A stretch of DNA of 64,000 bases from Aspergillus flavus (Eukaryota > Ascomycota > Eurotiomycetes > Eurotiales > Aspergillaceae), in the NCBI RefSeq assembly GCF_009017415.1, contig NC_092408.1:558001-622000 (forward strand), in the 5' to 3' direction. Of this stretch, positions 37,301 to 48,250 are shown one piece after another. The notes under the pieces were generated by a model. It was not told the DNA's origin, searched no databases, and saw only the letters and a list, made by a program, of their open reading frames with translations. Numbering within the stretch: the first letter of the stretch is position 1; every line of letters begins with the position of its first letter. The position numbers and the translations under genes are program-made.

Positions 37301-38600
37301 TACGGATGCTGACGTACCCAAGGTACTAGCGAGCACATGCATCAAGCTGCCTACTACCTGACATGCATATTGAGCGAGAACTGTAGGTCGACGTGGCTGT
37401 TGTACTCGCTAGCGGATACCTTGGAGTTGGTCAGATCTATTACTGACTATCGGCTTCTGCCATTGATTTGTTTCGCGATAGCCCGACTTGTACAGATGCC
37501 GATTTTCAAAGCCAGGAAGTCAATTTGATATTTTTGTGACAGATGACAAGCAGCCCTCGCCAACAAGGTCTATCTTCGGCCGGTCAAATCGAGCCCATCA
37601 CGTCCACGCACGGAGCCTGGGGAAACGTCTTATCACCCTGGTGGCTTAGTTCCCGCTTTGTCTTTCTTTGAGGACATACTCCTATGACCGCCCAGACCGG
37701 GTTAGACTTTGGTAGTCACCCATGGGTCAACAAGTGAACAGTGCCTGGTCATGATCTAGATTTTGACAAGCAGAAGAAGGAGCAAGCTGAATAGCGCTGA
37801 TTTCTCGCCTTATTCAGCTCGGAAAGTGTGTTCGAAAGACCGGCAGCGCCGTCGGCCCAAACTTAGAACTGAGGGGGGATCCTTCCTTGCCTTGCCAGAG
37901 CAGGCCGAGAGAGGAGTACTTATACGCCGATCTTATGCAGCGCTGGGAACTAAAAATACAGGATTATATGTCTAAGACACAAAACATTCTTCATCTGCAG
38001 GTGTGCGGAGCGGAATAATAATCCGTTTTGAGGACGACTCGGCGGGGACCGAGGTATGCGCCTGACCGAGTTGAGTAAAATTTTGAGCATTGCTGGTTGT
38101 GATAATTCCCGCGGCAGCAGCATAGCGACTAAACTCTTTAAACAATCATAAGCGAGACGAGACTAGACAATATAGTCAAGAACAGTTCACCCGTTGTCAG
38201 GAAGAAAGTTTTGATTGTCCGCCAAAAGTGGGCCGGCTCCTTAATGTTTCAATTGGAGGCCCGGCACACGTGCCGGGACTCTCGCATTAAATTCGGCCCA
38301 TTCGCCGATGGAGACTGAGAGCCCTCGACAGGACCCAAAAACCGATCAAAGAGAAATTGGAACAAACGCGGGGCTCAGGGGTGAGAGACTCAAGAGAAAC
38401 AATGAAACAACATACATCGAGGTGTTTCTGTCCAGTAACTTTAGCAATTCTTCTGGACACAAAGGAAAGCCAGAAGAGACTGGAGAAGGTCTCATTGGAT
38501 TAAATCAAATAGAAATCGTACTATTGAGCACCCAGTCTGGATCCCCCTCTTGGGGACTACTATATACATTACGGAGTAATATATTAATTGTGGCTGAAGG
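31351..38600. other. Gene desert with short ORF remnants
   Basis: More than 7 kb without a supportable gene, between compact conserved segments. Several short protein-like frames appear and stop quickly: 34083-34178, 34273-34419 (ends SSTTNCDKLYQ), 34739-34969, 35630-35980, 36011-36235 and 37099-37329. I recognise none of them, and no joining by plausible introns gave a known domain. I saw no terminal inverted repeats, transposase motif or tRNA. The likeliest reading is decayed accessory genes or an old mobile element. It also contains three copies of the TACTCCGTA/TACGGAGTA 9-mer and one AACTCCGTATTGAT. Confidence 0.4.
38260..38277. repeat. Inverted repeat with central CACGTG
   Basis: CCCGGCAC and GTGCCGGG form an exact inverted repeat with a two-base spacer, and the centre reads CACGTG, an E-box type site for bHLH factors. 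Either a protein site or a hairpin; nothing in the neighbourhood decides it. Confidence 0.45.
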
Positions 38601-40216
38601 AGACTGGATCATTTGATGAGGTGGTTACATCGTCACGACTAGATTGTTGTTAAATTAAAATTCCCACTGACATTGTACAGTACTCCCTTCCAAGGTGTCG
38701 GACGACTGTTAGAGTATAGATTCCATTCCTGGTGTGGACATCCGGTAGCTGCCCCAGGCATCCAGCTGGGTGGGCTCCAATGATGTGGTATGTGGTAATA
38801 GTAATTCCAGCAATAATACTTGAGACGTTGAAAGCCCTTACTGGTAAAAAAAAAACAAAAAGAAAAAAAAGAAATATCTCTGTTGGTTAGCAGCAACAGG
38901 AGGAACGAAATGTGACTGATTTGTAAGCCCTAATCAAGCCAATATCTCTTCATTGATATACCCTCAGTCCCGAATAATTGTACTGATATCAAACTAGGAT
39001 GACAACTGGAGTTCTCCATATTAAGGTTTGGGGAACGAGGCATGCACTTGGAATTAAACCGGAACAGTTCCAGTTTCTATAAATTCTTTCTTGTAGACAG
39101 AGCAATGTCTGTCTCCTGTAACGGGTGGTTGGTCTGGTACTTGTCTGAGAATGTATTTTTACTATGATTCCGAAAAGAACTATATTTTTAGTGGCTTCCA
39201 TCATTATTCTGAAGCGTGGTCGGGATTAACCCCGTGGATTTGGCGGTGCCCACCCAGGTCACTAAAGCTGCACCAGTGGAAGTGACTAAGGATGACCGCT
39301 GAACGCTGATTGACTGCCCCCTGGCTCAGGCTCACCATCTCTGTGGGAAAAAGTGACTTGACAGTGAAAGTGATTGATCCCCCTCCGCGTGCTGCCCTCC
39401 CGCCGAACTTTCGACTCCCAGTTCCAAGTTCGTTCCCCCCCAAATCTTTCCATTCCACCCCGTATATCATTTCCTTTCGGTCTCAATCTTAGGCTGGTCC
39501 TTACATGGGAAAATAAGGAGAGAAAAAAAAGTAAAGAAGTTTGGATTCTTTCCTTTTTTTTTTTCTCTTTTTTCCCCCTTCTGATTCTTTTTCATTTTTG
39601 AAAACCTGTCCCCCGTCCTCCCCCCGGAAGTTGTGTGGTTTTTGAAGTGTGCCCTTCCCGGTTAGAGTGTATCGCTCTCTCCCCTTAAAACACTGTTCGA
39701 TCTATTGGTTTGGCGATCGACAACGTAAAGTATCCCATCAGCACCCTGACATTCTTCGGTCGCCACTGAGACGGGCATTCTATTCACCCTCGCCTTGGAA
39801 TCCTTCAAATTTCACTCTTCGTTTACTTGCCATTACCTTTCTTCTTTTTTGTTTGACGTCTCTCGGCCAGTGAAAAAAAATATAAGGGCTTTACTCGGAC
39901 CGCAGCAGCAGCACAGGTCAATTCTGCTACGCCATCGCCCGCCGGTATCTGCAGTGACTCCCCTGCGTGCACCACTCCCTCGCAGGGTTTCGCCTCGCCT
40001 TTTTCCCAGTCTTTTATTCGTCCGAAGGTATTATCCGTTGGTTGAAAAATCACAAATTTGTACGTTCGGTACCGAGAGACCAATTCCGCACGGAGAAAAA
40101 GCTGGACACCGGAGTAGACATACCGCGGCGTTTGTTCGGCCTTAGATCACGGCGGAATTACTTGATTCTACCCTTTCGTGGAGGCCAACGTTGTCAGTCA
40201 ACGTTGGAATCGCTAT
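38601..40216. promoter_or_regulatory. Upstream region and long CT-rich leader of the nucleotidyltransferase gene
   Basis: The 39300-40216 part is CT-rich with T runs near 39552 and is likely promoter plus 5' UTR. No separate gene is supported. The frame at 40178 has only a GTG before the ATG at 40217. Confidence 0.45.
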
Positions 40217-43200
40217 ATGATCTCAGACGTCCATGGGAATGCTAAATTGGCTTCCGGTCCAGGTGGAAAGTCACCGATAGCGTCGGAAAAGGCCTCGACT
40301 ATGCCGTGGAACTTGTCCACCGACACGTCGTCAGAGGCACCTACCAGGCCCCCATTGAATTCCCAGCAGTCGAATTCCCTCCCTTCAACGCCGTATCAAC
40401 ATGCGCGGAACCTCTCCTTCCACTCCCGATCCCCCTCCCCTCCGCACGGAAGCACTTCCCCTCGGTCGACCCATTCCGAGTCCACACACCTACCGCCATC
40501 CTTACGAAAACCATTCTCCGGGTGTAAATATGAAACCGCCATGGCGTTCTTCCGGAGAAGGATACCGTATAGCCTGGGTGCCGATTTGCTGCCGGAGGAG
40601 AGGGAGGGTCTCAAGGAACGGTTGGAGCCGGAGGAAGAGAAAAGACTCACCGACAATATGTTGGAGGTATATGATCGATTACTGCCGTCTGCGGAGAGTG
40701 ACGATCGACGACGCCAACTTGTTCGCAAGTTGGAAAGGCTATTCAACGAACAATGGCCTGGTCGGGATATCAAGGTCCACGTTTTTGGGTCGTCAGGGAA
40801 TAAACTCTGTTCAAGTGACTCGGATGGTATGTAGAAGTTGCGTTGTTACCAGCTCGTGGGCTAATTTGGCGCAGTGGACATCTGTATAACGACGACATAT
40901 AAGGAGCTCGAGCAGGTCTGTCTGTTAGCGGAGGTTCTTGCACGACGTAAGTGAACTCACTTGATTCCTCCAAATCCCGATCCCCAGCTAACACCCTTGG
41001 CAGATGGCATGGAACGGGTCGTTTGTGTATCCCACGCGAAAGTTCCCATCGTGAAGATCTGGGATCCAGAATTACAGTTAGCCTGCGATATGAACGTGAA
41101 CAACACATTGGCATTGGACAATACGCGTATGGTTCGGACCTACGTTGAGATAGACGAGCGTGTGAGGCCGTTGGCTATGATCATCAAACATTGGACGAAA
41201 CGGAGGATACTCTGCGATGCCGGTATGTTTCAATTGTGGGGGAGTCAAGGCAGCATCCCCCCCCCCCTGAAGTCCTTTGTGTTGACGTTTTGTCTCAGGA
41301 TTGGGTGGCACATTAAGCTCCTATACATGGATATGCTTGATCATTAACTTCCTCCAAACTCGAAACCCCCCGATTCTCCCCAGTCTTCAGGCTCGACCCC
41401 ATGAGAAGAAGATTTCGCCCGAAGGATTGGTCTGCTCATTTGACGATGACCTTGGCAATCTGACTGGATACGGACGGAAAAACAAGCAAAGCTTAGGCGA
41501 CCTATTTTTTCAGTTTTTTAAATATTATGGCCACGAGCTCGACTACGAAAAGTATGTTGTATCTGTTCGAGAGGGTAAGCTGATCTCGAAGGAAGCCAAA
41601 GGGTGGCACTTACTGCAGAATAATCGCCTCTGCGTGGAGGAGCCTTTCAATACGTCGAGAAACTTGGGAAACACTGCAGATGATACATCCTTCAGAGGCG
41701 TACATCTCGAATTACGGAGAGCATTCAAGGCTGCATCACAAGGAGATCTTGAGCTCTGTTGTGAGCAATACGAGTATCCTCCCGAGGAAGAGCGATCGTG
41801 GGAGCGGCCTCCTCCTCAACCGCGGCCTGTTCTCACAGCGCCTCCGTCTTCCCGGGGCGGTCGTGGTGGTGGCCGTGGTGGGCGAAATTCGCACCAATAC
41901 CCTCGTGGTGGTCATAATGGCAGCCGTCGGTCTTCAAATACGCCGCATAAGTCCAATAACTTCCGCCAAGCCAGCAACGGTATGAGTGCATCGGAACTAT
42001 CTCTGCAAGCGCAGCAAGCTCAATATCTTCTTCATGACCATCTCTACCAGCAGATTCAGATCCTCCAAGCCCAGGAGCAGGAACTCCGGTTACAGCTACA
42101 AAATCAAGCGCTTCTCACCGGGAGACCACCACCTGTGCTTATCCGTCAGCCATTCATACAGTTTCCGATGCCTCAACAGCAGGAGTCAACCGGCGACGAC
42201 AACTCTCGCTCAAGGTCCGGAACAGCGAACCACGCTCCCCACGGAACGCAGCTCCGCCAGCATGTCTACTATGGCACCCCTTACCTTCCGGTTGCGATCA
42301 CGGGCTTGCAAGGCAGTAGCACGACTAATCCACCATCGCCATCGGCGCCAACCGCTATGCCAGAGCTTCGGCGCAATCCACGTCGGTCGTCGGTTGCAAA
42401 CGGCTCCCCAGGCGGATCGCTCAGAGCGCAGTCGCAGCCCGCGCGGTCGGTTCACTCTCTTCCGAGCTTTGCCCCAATATACTCCATGACGCAAGATCCC
42501 CCACAAGGTTCAAAGCAGCGCAATACGCCCGTGTCCCCTGATGGCGCGCCGAACGAAGAAGACAACAACTTCATGCCTAGTAGTATGCCTAATGTGTCCC
42601 GCTCCCCCTACTTGGATGAAAGTCGGCCAACCGAGTATATGGGCTACTACCTCGCCACCTCACCACAATTGCAGACATACCATCAAAATGCCATGTTGTC
42701 TCCATTGCAAACACCGGTAGGCTTAGCATTACCGAACGGCGGTATCATGCCCTTCGTTGCCAACCCTCAAGAGTATCTGTCCACTTTCGGCCCCCAGGAC
42801 GCATTCGCTTCGTCCCCGGACAACGGATCTACGCAGGCCTCTAAGGCTGGGTCAACGCATCAGCGGGCAACGGCACGACCCATGGCATCGGGCGGTCCCC
42901 TAATTGTCGACGGGTCGGTGCCTCTAAGTGAACCGCGCAATACTGCTCCCTCTGCCGAGAACTATGACCCTTATGGTGCCATGAGCCATTGCACGTCGAC
43001 TTCGGATGATCACAATACTGATACTCCCGCCAGTGTCTCCGATTCGTTCTCTCAAGATTATCAAGATACTAGTTCGGTGGAAACCGACCAAACTCCGTAC
43101 TTCGGCCGACAAGGAATCGATACTCGGAAGCCAGCCGACGCTTTGACCAACGGACACGGTGGGAAGCCCAGTCTGCTGTCAAGCCGTCTACAAAGCTTAC

Positions 43201-43688
43201 ATCTCTCGAACAGTGAGAAAATGGCAGAGCCGCCGTCGAAGCTTGGCCCAGAAAAGCACAAGGCGGCATTTTCTCACCAGGAAACATCGGAGAAGGACTC
43301 TTCTCGTCTGAGACATACGACCGCAGAGAAGGTGATGTCCGGACCGGAGCTTCAGGGTGCGTCGAATGGGAAACGCAGAACCAATGGCGTTGATGTTCCG
43401 GAGAAGGTCAATGGAAACTCTCATAAGTCCAAACCAAAGAACCGTTCCGACACATCGCACCCCACTGGTGGACCAGGCGACAAAGAACGGAATGGCGGCC
43501 ACCCACGACGAACGAATGGCGCTGGCTCGACGACGCACGACTCCCATGGCAACCACACAAGTAGTGGCTGGCAGACAACCAAAAAGAAGCAGAAGAAAAA
43601 TGCTAGGTCGAATGCGGAAAGCCGCCACGGTTTCCATGGCGGTGCTGAGCCCCTTCCTGCCGATGAATCTCTGAGGAAAGGCGGATGA
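40217..43688 (+). CDS. Non-canonical poly(A)/poly(U) polymerase, Cid1/CutA-type nucleotidyltransferase
   Basis: Four exons (40217-40826, 40875-40946, 41004-41222, 41299-43688) encode 1096 residues. The catalytic signature FGSSGNKLCSSDSDVDIC crosses the first splice site; Asp203 and Asp205 should bind metal, with a third Asp near 256 (LACDMNVNN). The central domain continues with RPLAMIIKHWTKRR and GTLSSYTWICLIINFL, then a PAP-associated domain (LGDLFFQFFKYYGHELDY). From about residue 480 comes an RGG box (RGGRGGGRGG), a Gln-rich helix (QQIQILQAQEQELRLQ) and a long disordered Ser/Pro tail ending in a Lys-rich segment. In Aspergillus nidulans, CutA and CutB enzymes add C/U residues to short poly(A) tails and trigger decapping; this protein likely has that role, but I cannot tell which paralogue it is. 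Confidence 0.85.
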
Positions 43689-46212
43689 AGGCCCTGATGA
43701 GATCGTCTGCATTTTTGACTGGATTTGCACCGAGTAGCATGAATTACGAATGTCTAGAATGAGTCACATGTCGTTGCAGTGAGCGGACCCAAGATTGCTT
43801 GTTGGAGTTCGCGGCATCTCAACTTCACCGTGAGTTTGCTAGAGCAACCTTTCATTAGGCGATTATACCAGCAGATCGTGCTATTGTATAGCACTTTTAC
43901 AGTTTGTTGCAGCAAACTATCGAGACGTTCGGTTTATTATCGAACGTTACCCCAAAGTTATCGTCAAAAGGAGTTCAAACCTCTTGAACTGGACCCTATG
44001 ACGCTGTATAAAATGAGGCAATACCCTCTTCGAAAATGACATAATTTCGGTTGAACTGTTTCTTTTTGCTTTTGAATGGCAGGTATATGACTTTTTCTTA
44101 TTCTTGTGTCTATGTCTATGTCTTCCCTTTGTTCTTTTCATGTTGAATATTGGCGTTTGCAGGGTCAAATAACGGAACTTGGCAGTCGAATGGTCTGGCT
44201 GGGTTACAATTGGTTCGCGGGTTATTTGCGTGATTTGCATAATTGCATATGATATCTGTTCGCTGATTTTATATCCTCGTTCGATACATGGCTCTTGACT
44301 TTGGCTGTTCCTTTGGAGCTTGATTCGTCTCCTTGGGAAGCCATTGAGCTTCGAGTTGATTCAGGGTTACCTCTGGCCGCGCTGCACAGGTTATCATCTT
44401 TTCAGACTTTTGTTGGCGCACACTTCTGCTGCGACGAACTCCTGACAAGGAAAAGGCGTCGCCACCGAGGCATTCACCAACAGCAGGATATACAGAGGTT
44501 GTTCAACTCGAACTCAGGATTGCGGTAGACAAAAAGGGGAGAACAGCAAGAGCGAGCAAAACTAAACGAGTTTACTATACATACAAACATCCACCTTTGA
44601 TTTCGATGTTACGGATTGATTGAGTGACCGATTTCGTTTCTACCCATTGCTGGCTATGTTTATTTTCTTTTCCTTGTTTCCTTTGTTTGTTCCAGATTAT
44701 ATCCAAACGGCATGATCATCATCATTATCATTGTCAATATACCATCATAGCAGGGTGCCAGGCGAGTGGGTCATTGTTTCTGTGTTATATTTTGCGTTTT
44801 CTCTTTTTTTGAGAGAGAGAGAGAGATAATTTGTCCCTGTTTTTGTTACATATCATGTCGATCGAGTCCAGTCTGGATTGGGCGCCGGTTCAATGTAGAG
44901 GTTGGAATTTACATAAAGAGAAAAATGATAAAAATGAGAAAATGTCCGGTACAAGATGGTCCCATGAATAGGTGCAAATAAAAATAAAATAGTCCAGAAT
45001 TGATAAGAGAGATTCATCCACCGCGTAGATATTACTGACATGACAGGTCGGATTAATAGTGACATCGCTTTTGCCTCCATTATTGATACATTTATAGGTG
45101 ACTATTTCAATAACCCTCCCCAAGCAAAAGCTTGACGCTCGTTCAATATATCCCAAAAAGGATAATGAACCTTGCCTATGATCAGTCAGATGTATGTAAA
45201 GCATGTCGTACACTTCATACCTGCATGCAAGGTCTGCAAACTTTTCTTTGGAATGTGAGTCTGCGTGAGTCATGTCCATATATTCTCATTATTCCTTGTT
45301 TGGATTCAAAAATACGAGCATACTTACATGCTTATAGAATTGTGGAATTCCCCGGATCATCTACAAGAGAAAATATCCAGCAAAGGTACATAGCCAAAAG
45401 GAGGGAGCAATCCAGGACTGAAGTTTTAACTAACTCAACTATTCGGATCTACATACATCCATGTGTACATACCCTACAGTACGAGTTAACATGTGACATG
45501 ACATTCCAGACCATCGACCAGAGGTCCAGACCTATTATGTCAGCGTCATACATAGGTTAGTTAGTTAAGTTTGGTTAACTAAGTAGATCCTGAATTATAT
45601 TCGGCATTGATTACAATTACATGCCGGGGAGTGAGATAGCGAGCCCCATCTATGATTGAAATCAGAAGGTAAGAGAACCGAAATGGATATCCCTGTTCTT
45701 GTCCTGGGCCAGAGTGGACTGTTCTATCGAGACTCTTCTGTGAGCTTTCTATGGGTACTGACTGTGCTTTGGTAGATATTGTCACATGCGTGCCACTAAG
45801 GATGATCCTGGTAAGTATCTAGGGGTACTAATGTAACCGTGATTTTGGTTTGATATTGCCCTGGATTTCATTATCGGTTGGTCCTGCTTTTGGGGGTTCT
45901 ATTTATTTATAGGGTCATTCGGATTCGGATTTCATGTGATCAATATATATTAATTGTATATTTTGTATATATATGTACATGCTCTGGTATGTCTCTGATT
46001 GGCCGTGGGAAGGTAAATAGCTCAATAAAAGCAGATGATCATAAGCGGTCTAGTCAAAAAAAAAGAAGGGAAAGTATTATTACAGCGTGAGAAAGTAAGC
46101 GTAGTAAAACTCGTATCATACACCAAGCCATGAAAATTTGGACGAGAAGAGATCGTTTCGCTCCGAAAACATAAGAGAAGGGAAAGAAAAGGAATATAAA
46201 GGTTTAGCAATA
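43689..46212. other. Convergent intergenic region
   Basis: 2.5 kb between the ends of the nucleotidyltransferase gene and erg1. It contains a GA dinucleotide run at about 44811-44826. ORFs such as 45132-45560 are open but unrecognised. No tRNA, repeat family or gene is supported. Confidence 0.45.
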
Positions 46213-47715
46213 CTAGCAGAATGCTTCAATAAGCATGTAGGGGAATATAACAACACAGGCTGTCCAGAATACCGTCACGCATCTGATTAGTGACCAGGGA
46301 AGTTGGTATAGAGGGGCCTCTCGGAGAAGCACCCAAAGAGAGATGAATGCGACAGTGAAGAAATGGTAGAATAGTACAAAGGGCTTTTTGATAAGGCCGC
46401 CCAAAAGACCCATTGGCTCGGAGTACATGCCCATATCGAAGTAGTGGAAGCAGCCTCGCTGGAGGACGCGGAGGTTTTCATCTAAGCGTTACGTTAGTGG
46501 CTGACTGGACAAAGGTGCGGTATACGAGCAAGGGAACAAACCATTCGCAGAGAAAAGGGCGTACAACGCCATGGCCAATATATTGATGACAGAGGATCCG
46601 TTTTTTCGCTTCCAGTGGAAGGACTTCAGCTGCTTCAACACCCTTTCGGTGTCTGCAAAATCGGGAACCTTTTCGGGACTCAACAGATCCCGGAACACAA
46701 GTACATCATTGAAAGCCACAGTCATGCCGCCACCGGTCAACGGATGCCGCATGTTCAGCGCATCGCCCAGTATTACAAGCCCCGGAGTTTTGTTCTGGGC
46801 GGCGGGAAGGAATGAGTTCGGCATAGACCTCAACGGGCCCTTTTCCAGCGCGGCGCGAAAGGCTGGCTGGACAGACTCGGGCAGAGATGGTAGGGTCACG
46901 TTCCATAGGTGATTCTTGACACCACCATTCTTGACTGACGCAGATGGGAGGTTCTCTGGGATGTCGACCAAGATACGGGTCTCGTGGGTGCCAATCTGGT
47001 ACAGGAGGATCGGGGGATTTGCACTTAAGAGGACGTGTCCGTGGTTAGGTGCAGGAAGTTTCGTGTCAATTAGCTCGAGAGCCCAGAACCGGGACTTGAC
47101 CGTTGGAGTATTGGTGTGGTATTGTTTTCGGAACTTGGAGGCGTAGCCGTCGGCGACGACGGTGAGGTGTCCGAAATAACAATCCTTTTTTCCCTTGGTT
47201 TGGCACTCCACACCAAGAACCTGCTTGGTATGAGAGCAAGTGATCAGGTCCGTCGCCTTGGTCTCCACAACGGTAACATTGGGGCAGGCCAAAGCTGCTT
47301 CCCGTAGCTTCATGATAAACCGTCCGTGGTGAAAGGAGCGGCCGCGCGGAGGCAGCGACGACGGGGTCTCCTTAGGGTAAGGCATAGTCACGGCTTTGTC
47401 AAAATAAGACACATAGAAACCGTAAGAGGGGATTGAATCGATCCCCTCCAGACACTCTGCTAGGCCTAACCGCTCCAGGGCCTGGACACCACCGGGCTGC
47501 AATAGCTCGCCGACGATGCGATCCGGCTCCTTCATCGAGGCTTCTAGCAGTAGGACGCTCCGGCCCTGTTTTCCCAGTGTAACTGCAAGCGCACATCCTA
47601 GCACTCCTGCGCCCACGATCACAACGTCGGCATCGTGGTGGACTCGTCTGCGTTCTTCGGCCGTATCGGCGGACTGGGTCGCATTAGCATGGCCGTTAGG
47701 GACGGCGGTGGCCAT
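46213..47715 (-). CDS. erg1: Squalene epoxidase (squalene monooxygenase)
   Basis: Two exons (47715-46542 and 46481-46213) encode 480 residues. The FAD Rossmann motif GAGVLG lies at 35-40, GELLQPGG follows near residue 68, and the second FAD motif GDALNMRHPLTGGGM lies in the C-terminal third. FHWKRKNGSSVINILAMALYALFSAN precedes the splice junction in the family's usual place (shown here in part: FHWKRK and LAMALYALF). The C-terminus has two hydrophobic helices that anchor the enzyme to ER or lipid-droplet membranes. It converts squalene to 2,3-oxidosqualene, the oxygen-dependent step of ergosterol synthesis and the target of terbinafine. Donor GTTTGT is weak but the acceptor TTAG and phase fit. 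A sterol-element-like site lies about 212 bases upstream of the ATG. Confidence 0.93.
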
Positions 47716-48250
47716 TGTGCGGGGGAGAGGTCGAGGGAGGTCAGCGAATAGGGCAAAATTAACGGGAACGGCAGAGCATATTCCTTCTTCGGAGTGGGAA
47801 AGAAGATTCGAGGGACAATTGGCCGGGGGAGAGAGAGAGGGAATAAGAGTGAAGGAAAGTAAGTGTAAGTAAGGGGGAAAAGACGCTGAAAAAGTTCAGG
47901 CAACGAAGGACCCGTGATATCGGTGTAGTGGCGTGACATGTGAAAGATTTTCCGCCCTAGAACTCCGCTGCCCCTAAAGTACGAGAGACCGTACGATCTT
48001 CGTGAAGATAGCGCTCATCCTGGTTCTTATTACTACATGATAATATTCATTTCGCCCTTCTTGATTGGTTCCTGACATGTGACACGCAGGGCTAGAAGTC
48101 GGCTTGGGAAATAGTTCCATATCGCTAGTGTACATCTCGGTGAAGCAACTCTATATATACAATTCTATAAAGATAGAAAATAATAGAAAAAAGACACCAA
48201 CGAAAGAAGATTAGGAATAGATCAAAATCAAAAGGGGAATATATGCTACA
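47716..48250 (-). promoter_or_regulatory. erg1 promoter region
   Basis: 535 bases between the erg1 ATG and the end of the next gene, which points the same way. The proximal 170 bases are CT-rich on the erg1 strand. Confidence 0.5.
47927..47937 (-). promoter_or_regulatory. Sterol-regulatory-element-like site (SrbA/SREBP type)
   Basis: On the erg1 strand this reads GTCACGCCACT, which fits the Aspergillus SrbA consensus RTCA(T/C/G)(C/G)CCAC(T/C) as I remember it. It is about 212 bases upstream of the erg1 ATG. SrbA activates ergosterol genes under low oxygen or sterol depletion. The match is exact, but binding is inferred. Confidence 0.5.

Noticed and set aside
31351..38600. Possible CRISPR array, prophage or bacterial mobile element
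   Set aside because: No spaced direct repeats, no phage or integrase motifs; the window is eukaryotic.
45132..45560. 142-residue plus-strand ORF between the nucleotidyltransferase gene and erg1
   Set aside because: No domain, in AT-rich 3' flanking sequence.
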